Source: Crenothrix sp. D3 (GTDB lineage: Bacteria > Pseudomonadota > Gammaproteobacteria > Methylococcales > Methylomonadaceae). From it: DNA of 64,000 nucleotides. The translations under genes were made by a program, and so were the position numbers. The stretch lies in the NCBI GenBank assembly GCA_002134785.1, contig MBQZ01000029.1, forward strand, positions 1-64,000, read 5' to 3'. The notes beneath the pieces are model-generated. The model was not told the DNA's origin, searched no databases, and saw nothing but the letters and a program-made list of their open reading frames with translations. Below are positions 29,863 through 40,084 of the stretch, piece by piece (the stretch's first letter is position 1; every line of letters starts with the position of its first letter).

Positions 29863-30755
29863 GCCATAATCTCCTGTAAATGAAAGTGGAACGGCCCTAA
29901 TTTACCGCCGTAATTTCCCGCGCTGATACGTTCAATACCTTCTGCCGCGCCCAAATCACACACGGCTTGAATGCCGACGCGCATAGCGTTGTCGATGTCT
30001 TCTTTGGTTAAGCCATCAATGACGATTTCCATGACCGATTCAATATTGGGTGATAAATCGGTTTTAGTCGCGCCTTTTAGAGTCGGGCAGAATGCGTCAT
30101 TAGTAGACGCGCCCAAGGTTTTATATTTAGAACCGACTTTAGAGCCAGAACGCACTACGCCCCCCGGAAATGGCATAATGACATTGGGCATTTTACGCAT
30201 GGCTTCAATCGCCGCCTCACACGCCGCCAAGGCTTGCGGTTGCGATTTCGCCAATACTAAAAAGTTACCGCCGCCCACCGCACTGACTTGCCCTGTGGTC
30301 GCTTCGGTTAAAAATTCTCCATCCATGACGGGAATACGCCAATAACGTTTGCCTGTAATTTTTTTGGCAATTTGAAAACCGTCACCAAAATAACGTAGAT
30401 TTTTACCCAAAGGGATTTGAATATCGCTGTCTATGCCTGCAAATAACGCGGTAGTCGGCGCAGTCAATACGCATTGTCCCGCACGGGTTTCCAGTTGTTT
30501 TGCTAGTCCTTTACCGCCCATTGCAAAAATTAATACTGACACGCCCGCTCTGCCGTCTGGTGTTTCATCGGGATTTAATACTCGCTCAATGCCTGCTTCA
30601 CAACCGCAGGCAATAACAGAGGTGGCAAATCCCGTCATAGTTTGCGCGGCTATCATTGCCCATTTTTCATTTTGCGCGGTAATAATGGCGCGGGTGGCTT
30701 TCATCGGAAAAGCCTCCGCAAAGGTTGCGTCTATGGTGACACCGTTAATAATCAT
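29859..30755 (-). CDS. fhcD: Formylmethanofuran:tetrahydromethanopterin formyltransferase (complex subunit D)
   Basis: 298 residues, the family length. The N-terminus IINGVTIDATFAEAFPMKATR and the block FPGGVVRSGSKVGSKYK are characteristic of Ftr/FhcD. The enzyme moves the formyl group from tetrahydromethanopterin to the furan cofactor. It follows fhcA by 16 bases and overlaps fhcC by 4. Its presence strongly indicates methylotrophy by the methanopterin route. Confidence 0.95.
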   Translation of the reverse strand: MIINGVTIDATFAEAFPMKATRAIITAQNEKWAMIAAQTMTGFATSVIACGCEAGIERVLNPDETPDGRAGVSVLIFAMGGKGLAKQLETRAGQCVLTAPTTALFAGIDSDIQIPLGKNLRYFGDGFQIAKKITGKRYWRIPVMDGEFLTEATTGQVSAVGGGNFLVLAKSQPQALAACEAAIEAMRKMPNVIMPFPGGVVRSGSKVGSKYKTLGASTNDAFCPTLKGATKTDLSPNIESVMEIVIDGLTKEDIDNAMRVGIQAVCDLGAAEGIERISAGNYGGKLGPFHFHLQEIMA

Positions 30756-30771
30756 AATGTTATACCCAAGG

Positions 30772-32433
30772 TTAAACTGTTTTTAAAGGATGTGCCGTCA
30801 AACTACCGCGTCCATCTTCGGTAATTTCATCATCGCTGATTTTAAAATTGCCCAGTTTCATGGTCAGGTAGCGGTCGAAATAGTCTTTTAAGCCTTTTTC
30901 AACGGAAGGATCAAAATCAGGTTTCGTGACGTGGGTTGTTCCCCATTTGGTAGAAACGACTTTGCCATCGACGACCACTAATTGACCGTCTTTAAACACA
31001 TAATCAGGTTTTTCAAACATTTGTTGGCGGTTGGCGTTGTCGGTGTAGACGGTGATGTCTGCCCAATTGCCTGCACTTAAGCCGCCTCGGTCTTGTAAAC
31101 CAATGAGTTTTGCCGCGCCTGCGCGAGTCATGATGGCGATTTCTTGTAACGTGTATTCACGTTCAATGCTTGCCAGCGTGGTCATTTTTTGTGCTTCGGG
31201 GTGAATAGTAGACAGCACGTCATTACGGAAACTCCTATCCATTAACAAGCGGATTAAATGCGGGTAGCTGGTGAATGGTGCGCCGTTGGGGTGATCTGTG
31301 GTTAAGAAAATGCGCCACGGGTCATTGACCAACAGGAAAGTTTCTAAACCGATTGCCCATTGCAGGGCATTAACAAAGTTTTTATCTTTGTATTTAAACG
31401 GTACAACGCCACAACCAGCGTCACATTCAATGTCCATTGTGACCCATTTGTTGGGACTGGCGTGTTTGTGGTTGGCGTGTTGACGCATACTGTCGCCTGA
31501 GGCGGTGACGGTTTGCCCGAATAAAATTTGCCCTACGTCGATGGTGATGTTTTTGTTGGCATTCACCGCTTCGGCAATCGCCGCCGCGCCAGAGGAGAAT
31601 TTTAAATCGCCTTCGGTGCCGTAGCTGTGGAATTGAATGTGCGTTAAGTGCATCGGCAAACCACCGATACCTTGAATGGTATCCAGCGTAGTTTGCATAT
31701 TGCCCGGTACACCTAGATTACAACCATGAACGTGTAACGGATGATGCACACCCAATTCTTTTACGGCAGTGGCTAATACTTGCAGAATCTGGCGTGGAGT
31801 GACACCGTAATGACTGTTTTGTTCGTCTAAATCTAACTGCCGTTGGTTAAATTTAAACGCATTAATGCCACCCGGATTAACGACTTTAACGCCGATGGCT
31901 TTCGCAGAGTGCATCGTCCACGCCACATAATCATTAATGGCTTTTTGGTCTTTTTTGGCGGTGAGCATTCGCAGTAAATAATCATCACTGCCCAGCATCA
32001 CATAGCCGCCTTTGTCTAAAATGGGAATATCCGCCATTTCCATGTGTGCTTGACGGGCGTTAATTGGCAATACGGCAGGTTCAAAACCAGCGGTATAACC
32101 CATTTCCGCGTAACGATAACCCGTCACAAACGTGCTGGGCATCGCATGACCACAACCAGAGCGGGTAATGTCGCTACGATGTACGGGATCTTGTCTATGG
32201 TCTTCGGGCAGTAACGTTCTGGCAATATTGCCTTTACCTCCGCCGATGTGTGTGTGCATATCAATTGCACCTGACATGACCACCTTGCCTTTCAAGTCGT
32301 ATTCTTTATCGACTTTAAAATCGCCATTAGGTTTGTTGACGATACGCCCATCTTCGATATAAATATCTTGTTGTTGTCCGTCTATGCCGCTGGCGGGATC
32401 GTAAACTACGCCGCCTGTGAGTTTTATTAACAT
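30772..32433 (-). CDS. fhcA: Formyltransferase/hydrolase complex subunit A (amidohydrolase fold)
   Basis: 553 residues. An amidohydrolase-superfamily member with the HxH metal motif DMHTH (H60, H62), PLHVHGCNLG and a later DHPNG aspartate block. It corresponds to FwdA/FmdA and releases formate from the formylated furan cofactor. It directly precedes fhcD. The gene is intact with an apparent normal length, despite the odd insertion upstream. Confidence 0.95.
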   Translation of the reverse strand: MLIKLTGGVVYDPASGIDGQQQDIYIEDGRIVNKPNGDFKVDKEYDLKGKVVMSGAIDMHTHIGGGKGNIARTLLPEDHRQDPVHRSDITRSGCGHAMPSTFVTGYRYAEMGYTAGFEPAVLPINARQAHMEMADIPILDKGGYVMLGSDDYLLRMLTAKKDQKAINDYVAWTMHSAKAIGVKVVNPGGINAFKFNQRQLDLDEQNSHYGVTPRQILQVLATAVKELGVHHPLHVHGCNLGVPGNMQTTLDTIQGIGGLPMHLTHIQFHSYGTEGDLKFSSGAAAIAEAVNANKNITIDVGQILFGQTVTASGDSMRQHANHKHASPNKWVTMDIECDAGCGVVPFKYKDKNFVNALQWAIGLETFLLVNDPWRIFLTTDHPNGAPFTSYPHLIRLLMDRSFRNDVLSTIHPEAQKMTTLASIEREYTLQEIAIMTRAGAAKLIGLQDRGGLSAGNWADITVYTDNANRQQMFEKPDYVFKDGQLVVVDGKVVSTKWGTTHVTKPDFDPSVEKGLKDYFDRYLTMKLGNFKISDDEITEDGRGSLTAHPLKTV

Positions 32434-32442
32434 GGTGTTTCC

Positions 32443-32574
32443 TTAAAAAGGTGCTTTAGAGTGTGAATCAAGAAGATTTTTGATTTGTCCTTGCGATTTC
32501 ATAATTTCCAACATTTTCTCAAAAGAATCCCTTTTGTCTTTCTGTAATAATTCTATTTCTAATGGTGTCAGCAT
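32443..32574 (-). CDS. Small ORF overlapping the end of the phosphoribosyltransferase-like gene
   Basis: From the ATG at 32574 it encodes 43 residues (MLTPLEIELLQKDKRDSFEK...), a charged helix-like peptide, in a different frame from the gene it overlaps by 56 bases. A longer start at 32667 is possible. It ends 9 bases before fhcA. The protein-like composition argues for reality, but no homologue is recognised. Confidence 0.45.
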   Translation of the reverse strand: MLTPLEIELLQKDKRDSFEKMLEIMKSQGQIKNLLDSHSKAPF

Positions 32575-33280
32575 CCTTTTCTGATTTAAGGATATAGCGG
32601 GCTTCTGATTCAGTAAGGCAGTCGAATCCGTAGCCAAAGAATTCAACCCACCAGTATTCGAGTTCATTATATTTACCTCTTAAGTTCGTTAAAGTATCTG
32701 CTGATAGTGTTAAAACAGATGAATAATTTTTGCCTGTTAAAGTCGTTGCTACTAGCGTTTTTATGCCAAATTGCGCCACATAGCCTTTTAAATTGGCTAA
32801 TGTTCCACCTTGCGTCAAAGTATCATCAAGAATAATCGCATAATCTGCATCAAGACTTGGTTTTCCAGAAAACGGCGGTGGAAAGGCTAATCTGGAAAAA
32901 CCATCTGTTCCTGTTCGGCTGACTTTAGCCGCCTGCACAATATTTAATTCAACATTCAAATTGAATTTTGCTGCAATTACCATCGCATAAGCTAAGGGAA
33001 TGCGATTAATACTAATTGCCTCTTCTGCATGAACTGGAATAAGCAACGGTTTTTTATTTCCTATCAGGGCTGATATTTTCTTAGTAGCTTCATCATTAAT
33101 TAAATCATTGGCAAGAATCAATGCGGCTTCTATTCCACCTGCTTTTGCTACTTCATAACTAGAATGTTTCTTAGCGCAACCAATAGCAGCTTGTAATACA
33201 ACGGGTGGAAAATTTTTTCCCCATACTTGGCGATAGGGTGCGATTGGATTATAAGTCACTTTAAATTTTTGTTCAGACAT
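32519..33280 (-). CDS. Phosphoribosyltransferase-like protein inserted in the fhc cluster
   Basis: 253 residues from the second Met (MSEQKFKVTYNP). The segment DYAIILDDTLTQGGTLANL is the PRPP-binding motif of type I phosphoribosyltransferases (acidic pair followed by TGGT-like loop). The N-terminal half is less typical (IAPYRQVWGKNFPPVVLQAA). The substrate cannot be read from sequence. It lies 6 bases after the Uma2 gene, between fhcB and fhcA. Confidence 0.75.
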   Translation of the reverse strand: MSEQKFKVTYNPIAPYRQVWGKNFPPVVLQAAIGCAKKHSSYEVAKAGGIEAALILANDLINDEATKKISALIGNKKPLLIPVHAEEAISINRIPLAYAMVIAAKFNLNVELNIVQAAKVSRTGTDGFSRLAFPPPFSGKPSLDADYAIILDDTLTQGGTLANLKGYVAQFGIKTLVATTLTGKNYSSVLTLSADTLTNLRGKYNELEYWWVEFFGYGFDCLTESEARYILKSEKDADTIRNRIITERQKGFF

Positions 33281-33289
33281 CAAACTAAA

Positions 33290-33904
33290 TTAATCTTCTG
33301 CCCAAGTATCAAATATTTCATTCACGTTCATTTCCAATTCTGGAAATAAATGCGGTATGGCAATATCATCGTTGGTGTACATTTGTTTTAATTCATAGTG
33401 TTGCTGTGCATTTAATACGAATTGGTGAATGGTTTGATGTTCTGGAAAAACTAGCCAATATTCGGTGACACCACTTTCTTGATATAACTCGTATTTAATA
33501 TGAATTTCTCGCTTAGAATTACCCTTAGATAATATTTCAATAATCCAATCGGGCGCACCGTTACAGCCTTGTTTATCTAATAATTCAGGCTGACAAACAA
33601 CGCATAAATCAGGTTGTACAACAGTATGTATTTCTTGGCTTTTTAAAATGGATTTTTTACGGTCATATAATCTGACATCAAAAGGCGCGGTATAAACGCG
33701 GCATTTTTTTTGTTTAAAAAAAGGCAGTAGGCAGCCCATTAAATTGCTAGAAATGTCTTGATGCCTGACATTAGGCGCAGGCGACATCAGCATGATTTTA
33801 CCTTTGATTAATTCCACCGCTTCTTTTAACTGCCATGTTAGATAATCGGCGTAGTTATAGCTTTGATTTAAATCGAGTTGGTCGAGATGGCTAATTTTAG
33901 GCAT
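33290..33904 (-). CDS. Uma2-family (DUF820) putative endonuclease
   Basis: 204 residues. It has the Uma2 order: YADYLTWQL...YELIKGKIMLMSP-like start, then VVQPDLCVVC, then GAPDWIIEILS, which carry the Asp and Glu of a PD-(D/E)XK-type site, and YELYQESGVTEYWLV. The family is abundant in cyanobacteria and some methylotrophs; its biological role is unsettled. It sits 57 bases after fhcB, an unusual location inside a metabolic operon. Confidence 0.9.
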   Translation of the reverse strand: MPKISHLDQLDLNQSYNYADYLTWQLKEAVELIKGKIMLMSPAPNVRHQDISSNLMGCLLPFFKQKKCRVYTAPFDVRLYDRKKSILKSQEIHTVVQPDLCVVCQPELLDKQGCNGAPDWIIEILSKGNSKREIHIKYELYQESGVTEYWLVFPEHQTIHQFVLNAQQHYELKQMYTNDDIAIPHLFPELEMNVNEIFDTWAED

Positions 33905-33961
33905 ATTTTATTCTCAGCATTGTGTTTGTTGGGGTTCGCTCACTCACCCCAACCTACATTA

Positions 33962-35218
33962 TTACATTGCTTGCTCAATGGCATTGAGTACATCCGCCGT
34001 GCTGGGCAATCCTGAGTCTCTGAGTTTTTTCAAGCGTATCGCGACCACGTTATCCATACGATAGGCATGACCTGCGTGATCTATACCAGGTGTACCGACA
34101 GGGATAAAGACATCGGGTTCTTTGGCAAAGGTCATGCCTGAGCGTCCGATAACAATCGTCGGTAAGTCGGTTGCAGGTGGTGTTGAGTTAGTGTTAAAGG
34201 CTTGCACCCAGACTAAAGCATCGGCTTCACCGTCTGCCAATAACACATTGGTGTCGTTTAAAAACGGGTCATATTCTGGATAGCCACGACTAAAACGCGT
34301 GCGGGCAGGATAGCCTGTTGTCCAGCCGCACACTTGGTTGGCGGTTTGGTCGCCTTCTTTACCAGCAAGCGGTAAGCCTGAACAGCGTGTGGTGTTGTTT
34401 AAATCTTTAATCATTTCCGACAACGTTTGTACGGTCAATTCTGCTTGACGGTAAGCCAACGCGCCAGCTGCCCACGTTACTACGCCGTATTTTGCAGCTT
34501 TGAGTGTGTCGGCAATGGTTTGTAAGTCGGCAACGGCTATGCCACATACTGAGGTAGCGCGTATTGGGCGACCTTTGACCAAGGCTCTTAAGACGGCGAT
34601 GACTTCAGGTAAGTCGGTCGTGGCGCATTCTAAAACGCGGGCTTTTGTGCCGTTGGGTGAGGTGGATAAATCGCCAGAGGGGGCTTTGCCTAAATAAATG
34701 ATGTCGCGTTGTTGCGTGTCGGCTATGAACATCGCTTCTGTATTCCAGAGATAACGCTCAAAAAAGCGCGGTGCAAAGGCTTCTAAATCTGTGCCAACCA
34801 CTAGCAAAACATCACAACGGTTTTTGACTTCGGCGAGTGTGGTATTCATCCAGCCTGAATCTTGCAGGGCTAAGAAGTTATTACGCGCACCTGTAAAATT
34901 CATGTTATCAACCACCGCGCCGATGCGATCAGCCAAGGCGAGTAAGCCGCGCATTCCGTTGACATCGGTAGAGCAACCACCAATCACGGGAAGCTGGGTG
35001 TCTTTTAACAGGCTTGCCGCGTGGGCAACGGCTACTTGCAAACTAACGGCTTGCCCTGCTACGCGCGGGCTGGTGTCGGTAATGGCTTGTTCAAACATCG
35101 GTGTATTTACCGCACAGCCATTTTCTAGCACTTTCAGCGTGACACCATCGACTTGAATGCACAAGTCATCGGTGCCAATACCGCAAAAAGGGCTGGGTAC
35201 TTCGGTTATTTGGATCAT
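33962..35218 (-). CDS. fhcB: Formyltransferase/hydrolase complex subunit B
   Basis: 418 residues related to formylmethanofuran dehydrogenase subunit B (CGIGTDDLCIQVDG at the start, then the FmdB core with DVLLVVGTDLEAFAPRFF and LADGEADALVWVQAFN). Bacterial members are part of the hydrolytic complex and are not redox enzymes. First gene of the cluster. A good AGGA ribosome site lies upstream of the ATG, and a dyad sequence sits immediately before that. Three unrelated genes separate it from fhcA. Confidence 0.93.
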   Translation of the reverse strand: MIQITEVPSPFCGIGTDDLCIQVDGVTLKVLENGCAVNTPMFEQAITDTSPRVAGQAVSLQVAVAHAASLLKDTQLPVIGGCSTDVNGMRGLLALADRIGAVVDNMNFTGARNNFLALQDSGWMNTTLAEVKNRCDVLLVVGTDLEAFAPRFFERYLWNTEAMFIADTQQRDIIYLGKAPSGDLSTSPNGTKARVLECATTDLPEVIAVLRALVKGRPIRATSVCGIAVADLQTIADTLKAAKYGVVTWAAGALAYRQAELTVQTLSEMIKDLNNTTRCSGLPLAGKEGDQTANQVCGWTTGYPARTRFSRGYPEYDPFLNDTNVLLADGEADALVWVQAFNTNSTPPATDLPTIVIGRSGMTFAKEPDVFIPVGTPGIDHAGHAYRMDNVVAIRLKKLRDSGLPSTADVLNAIEQAM

Positions 35219-35235
35219 GATGCTGTCCTGTGTGA

Positions 35236-35263
35236 GTCACAATAATTTATAAGTTATTGTGAC
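35236..35263. promoter_or_regulatory. 28-nt dyad upstream of fhcB, operator or leader hairpin candidate
   Basis: The 10-bp arms GTCACAATAA (35236-35245) and TTATTGTGAC (35254-35263) are perfect inverted repeats around an 8-nt spacer. The dyad begins 17 bases upstream of the fhcB ATG and just before the AGGA ribosome site. The spacing suits a dimeric regulator site or an RNA hairpin controlling translation. Confidence 0.5.
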
Positions 35264-35414
35264 AGATACACTTGAGCATAAGCAATTATGTTTTTTGTGG
35301 ATTGGTAAACAACATCTGAGACCTTTCAGGTTTTAAAAATCCGAAAGATATGAATGAGTTGTTACTATTTTTTTAGCAGTTGCCATTTCAACAGCTAAAG
35401 TGGTTGCTGATTAA

Positions 35415-35882
35415 TTACTTACCACGCCAAATTTTGCCTAACCACGATTTTTCTGCCCACGACTTTTTAACACCTTGTTCCAGCAAAAAAGGGCCATATA
35501 ACTTGTCTTCATACAAAATATGCTGTTCTAACCATTTTTTTAAGAATATCAGCAGTTCGACATTCACCTGCATTTCACCCAGTTTGACTTTTTTCTGAAT
35601 TTCTAGCACTTGCGCTTTTAATTCATCGTGATGATGTGTATGTGATTCGGTTGCGGGGTAGTGAAAAATACGGAATAAACTTTCCTCAACAGCAAAATGA
35701 ATCACTGTATATTCAATAAGCTCATGCAAAACGTCTTCTATTACGGCTGTATTAGCTGCTTCATGCACAACGGTTTCTTCAAATAACCGATTGATTAAAT
35801 CAACTAAAATTTTGTGTTGCTCATCAATCTCTTCGATACCGACACTTAACTCATCTGACCATTCTACAAATAATTTTGACAT
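35415..35882 (-). CDS. Bacteriohemerythrin
   Basis: 155 residues with the complete di-iron ligand set of hemerythrins: H23, H62, E66, H81, H85, H121 and D126 (IDEQH, IHFAVEE, HTHHH, EQHILYED). Binds O2 reversibly. In methanotrophs such proteins have been proposed to carry oxygen to membrane methane monooxygenase (established proposal, not shown here). It is divergent from serS. Confidence 0.95.
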   Translation of the reverse strand: MSKLFVEWSDELSVGIEEIDEQHKILVDLINRLFEETVVHEAANTAVIEDVLHELIEYTVIHFAVEESLFRIFHYPATESHTHHHDELKAQVLEIQKKVKLGEMQVNVELLIFLKKWLEQHILYEDKLYGPFLLEQGVKKSWAEKSWLGKIWRGK

Positions 35883-35984
35883 CGTTCTTTCCTTACCTTA
35901 TTAGCATTGTTGAAATAACACCTAAAGATTAGCCTATTCAATAGGAAGTTACACGCTAAAATAGCCTTATTTTCACTTTGATAG

Positions 35985-37268
<1,284 letters not shown>

Positions 37269-37283
37269 ACCGATAGGGCAGTT

Positions 37284-37318
37284 GAATAGGATGGACTTCA
37301 CTTCAGTCCATCCTATTC
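37284..37318. terminator. Hairpin after serS, likely terminator
   Basis: 14-bp arms GAATAGGATGGACT (37284-37297) and AGTCCATCCTATTC (37305-37318) with a 7-nt loop, placed between convergent serS and the hydrolase gene. The 3' side lacks a long T-run, so termination may be modest or the element may be a repeat. Confidence 0.55.
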
Positions 37319-37350
37319 TGCTATTACCATTGTTTATTTATACACACACG

Positions 37351-38109
37351 TCAAATAATACGACCGATAGCATCATGAATATCTTTGTATTCCCAATAAC
37401 AAGTATGTGATAAAACATTCCATGATTTTAATAATCCCCCTGGAAAAATTTTAAAGTCTTTTATAAATTGTGGTCGATTACCTGCGTGGTTATATTCTTC
37501 ATCATAATAACCATCCACTTTATAGCCAAGAACATCAAAGGGCGAGAAAAAATTTTGCCATATAAATTCGTCAGTCGGCTTTTCTATAGAAACAGTTTTA
37601 TTATGCCCCATTTCAAACAAGGGTATATTGCAAGCGAACGTAATAAAGGCTCTCAAATTTTTTGCAATTGCTGTTTTTCCTGTCATTCCTTTTTGTTCGT
37701 CATAAACATAATCCGAGATTACCATTGCACCCATTGAGTGAGTAGCCACAATAATTGGTGAATCCGCATCTAGTTTTTGTTTAAAAACGGCTAGCTCAGA
37801 TGACAGGTATTCATGCGTGGCGTTATACCCATTTTTATCTTTATAGGAAGTGGCATCACTAAAAAAATAAATTAACATATATCTAATAAATCTTTCTACT
37901 AATTGCAATGGATGAGAGGAATCCATTAAATATTGACTACGCTTTCTAGCATAATCATCAAATAACTGTGAATATAAAACTTCGTGGAATATTACCTGCT
38001 TATCAGTATTGCCAATACTCTTTAAAATACCTTTTTGTAGATCTGATGAATAATTGGTTTTTTGTTTTCCAATGCCATGAAGAATTAAAATGCCTACTTT
38101 GTTACTCAT
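37351..38109 (-). CDS. Alpha/beta-hydrolase-like protein
   Basis: 252 residues. The N-terminal strand and oxyanion region read ILILHGIGKQ. The nucleophile elbow is ATHSMGAMV (~residue 132). This fits lipase- or esterase-like alpha/beta hydrolases that act inside cells or as effectors. The substrate is unknown, and the gene has no immunity-like neighbour or clear operon. Confidence 0.7.
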   Translation of the reverse strand: MSNKVGILILHGIGKQKTNYSSDLQKGILKSIGNTDKQVIFHEVLYSQLFDDYARKRSQYLMDSSHPLQLVERFIRYMLIYFFSDATSYKDKNGYNATHEYLSSELAVFKQKLDADSPIIVATHSMGAMVISDYVYDEQKGMTGKTAIAKNLRAFITFACNIPLFEMGHNKTVSIEKPTDEFIWQNFFSPFDVLGYKVDGYYDEEYNHAGNRPQFIKDFKIFPGGLLKSWNVLSHTCYWEYKDIHDAIGRII

Positions 38110-38164
38110 TTTTATTACTCCGCGTTAAGTATATAGATTGGGTTAGGCTTGCCATAACTCGAAT

Positions 38165-38189
38165 AGGTCGGGTTACGCTAACCCGACCT
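38165..38189. repeat. Dispersed palindrome AGGTCGGGTTA/TAACCCGACCT
   Basis: Eleven-base arms 38165-38175 and 38179-38189 with a 3-nt loop, in the 210-base gap between the hydrolase and dcd. The rest of this gap has no convincing gene. Confidence 0.8.
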
Positions 38190-38319
38190 GCTAACTATAA
38201 TCTTATTTACTCAGTTCAGCACGCACGATTTTACCTATTCAACCAAGGTATGTATTTTGTCTTACGCGATATAGCATTGGTGCGTAAACAACCCTGCTTA
38301 GCTATTTTTCATAGCCATA

Positions 38320-38886
38320 TTATGCTTTGGGCAACGTTACCCCAGTTTGTCCCTGATACTTACCGCCTCGGTCTTTATAAGACGTTTCACAGACTTCCTC
38401 TGCACCAAAAAATAACATTTGCGCCACGCCTTCATTGGCGTAGATTTTGGCAGGCAGCGTGGTGGTGTTGGAAAATTCCAGCGTAACATGACCTTCCCAT
38501 TCGGGTTCTAAAGGCGTTACATTCACTATGATACCGCAACGTGCATAAGTCGATTTTCCTAAGCAAATTGTGAGTACATCACGCGGAATACGGAAAAATT
38601 CCACGGTACGCGCGAGCGCAAAGGAATTAGGTGGGATGATGCAGACATCGGATTTAACATCGACAAAACTGTTGGAATCAAAGTTTTTTGGATCGACGAT
38701 AGCGGAGTTGATATTGGTGAAAATTTTAAATTCGTCTGAGCAACGCACGTCATAGCCATAACTGGATGTGCCATAAGAAATGACTTTGCCTTGTGCTGAT
38801 TCGCGTACTTGACCGCTTTCAAACGGTTCAATCATGCCGTGTTGTTCCGCCATACGGCGTATCCATTTATCCGATTTAATGCTCAT
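38320..38886 (-). CDS. dcd: dCTP deaminase
   Basis: 188 residues. Converts dCTP to dUTP for dTMP synthesis. The family signatures are present: [15 protein letters not shown] at the start, [52 protein letters not shown] (catalytic Glu in WEGHVTLE), and the C-terminal [12 protein letters not shown]. Order before apbC is common in gammaproteobacteria. Confidence 0.97.
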   Translation of the reverse strand: MSIKSDKWIRRMAEQHGMIEPFESGQVRESAQGKVISYGTSSYGYDVRCSDEFKIFTNINSAIVDPKNFDSNSFVDVKSDVCIIPPNSFALARTVEFFRIPRDVLTICLGKSTYARCGIIVNVTPLEPEWEGHVTLEFSNTTTLPAKIYANEGVAQMLFFGAEEVCETSYKDRGGKYQGQTGVTLPKA

Positions 38887-38947
38887 GAGTTTTTAAAGTT
38901 TGTGGTGTAAAAACGGTGATTTTAACATAAAAGCAGAGGAGGAGGCT

Positions 38948-38973
38948 GGAGTACAAACCTAGGTTTGTACTCC
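38948..38973. repeat. Perfect 26-nt palindrome with TACAAACCTAGGTTTGTA core
   Basis: A perfect palindrome from GGAGTACAAACCT to its complement, between dcd and apbC. It shares an 18-nt core with 28067-28090. Confidence 0.9.
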
Positions 38974-38978
38974 GATAC

Positions 38979-40070
38979 TTAATTGGCTTGTACAACGATA
39001 TTCGGAAATTTACTGCTAAAATCTTTGGCTTTTAATGCCAATTTTGCCGCTGTTTTACGCGCTATTTGTCGATAAATCTGCGCGGCGCGGCTGTCTGGAT
39101 CAGCGATTACCGTCGGTTTACCTGAATCTGCGTTTAAGCGAATCGCTAACTCTAATGGTAATGCACCGAGGAAATCCACTTTATTGGCTTCTGCCATCAC
39201 GACACCGCCACCTGTGCCGAAGATGGCTTCTTCATGCCCGCAATTAGAACAAATATGGACACTCATGTTTTCTACGATACCCAACACAGGCACATTCACT
39301 TTCGCAAACATACCTAAACCACGTTGAGCGTCAATTAAAGCAATATCTTGTGGCGTGGTAACAATCACCGCGCCACTGACAGGAATTTGCTGGGCAAGCG
39401 TCAATTGAATATCGCCCGTTCCAGGTGGTAAGTCGATGATTAAATAATCAATATCTTTCCAGTTAGTATCTCTGAGCAATTGTTGCAACGCATTCGTTAC
39501 CATCGGACCGCGCCAAATCATCGCCTGATCTTCAGGAACTAAATAACCTATCGACATAGTTTGTATGCCGTAAGCCACTTTAGGCATCATGGTTTTTTTG
39601 TCTTCGCTTTCAGGCAAACCCGATAAACCTAACATCGTGGGAATACTGGGACCGTAAATATCCGCATCTAAAATGCCGACGCTCGCGCCTTCTGCGGCGA
39701 GTGCTAATGCTAGATTAACAGCGGTGGTTGATTTACCCACGCCGCCTTTACCCGATGCCACCGCAATCATATTTTTAATATGCGGATTGGGTTTTAACGC
39801 TTGTTGTACCGCATGAGAAACAATTTTCACACTGACTTCAACGCTAACACTACCTACGCCTGCCAGTGTTTTTAAATGCTGCTCTACTTCGCTTTTCAGC
39901 GTTTCCAGATAGCTTTTAGCAGGATAACCCAACTCCAGTTTAACGCTCACGTTCGCGCCATCAATCACGATGGCTTTCACCGATTTTGCAGAAACTAAAT
40001 CGACACCGTGGTTTGGGTCGATAAACTGTCGCAAATGATTTTCTACAGCGGTTTTTTCAATGGTTGTCAT
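38979..40070 (-). CDS. apbC: Iron-sulfur cluster carrier protein ApbC/Mrp
   Basis: 363 residues from the second Met. An N-terminal MIP18-like domain (~1-95) is followed by a P-loop ATPase with GKGGVGKST (~107-115), DADIYGPSIP, and a CSNCGHEE metal-binding CxxC. Carries Fe-S clusters to apo-proteins. It is directly followed by dcd. Confidence 0.95.
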   Translation of the reverse strand: MTTIEKTAVENHLRQFIDPNHGVDLVSAKSVKAIVIDGANVSVKLELGYPAKSYLETLKSEVEQHLKTLAGVGSVSVEVSVKIVSHAVQQALKPNPHIKNMIAVASGKGGVGKSTTAVNLALALAAEGASVGILDADIYGPSIPTMLGLSGLPESEDKKTMMPKVAYGIQTMSIGYLVPEDQAMIWRGPMVTNALQQLLRDTNWKDIDYLIIDLPPGTGDIQLTLAQQIPVSGAVIVTTPQDIALIDAQRGLGMFAKVNVPVLGIVENMSVHICSNCGHEEAIFGTGGGVVMAEANKVDFLGALPLELAIRLNADSGKPTVIADPDSRAAQIYRQIARKTAAKLALKAKDFSSKFPNIVVQAN

Positions 40071-40084
40071 CATGTTCCTTTTAT

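Noticed and set aside
30772-32433. fhcA as dihydropyrimidinase or another amidohydrolase
   Set aside because: Neighbouring fhcD and fhcC plus sequence features specific to FwdA/FhcA settle the identity.
32575-32667. Longer start for the small ORF before fhcA
   Set aside because: It would overlap the phosphoribosyltransferase-like gene by about 150 bases and its extra residues look low-quality.
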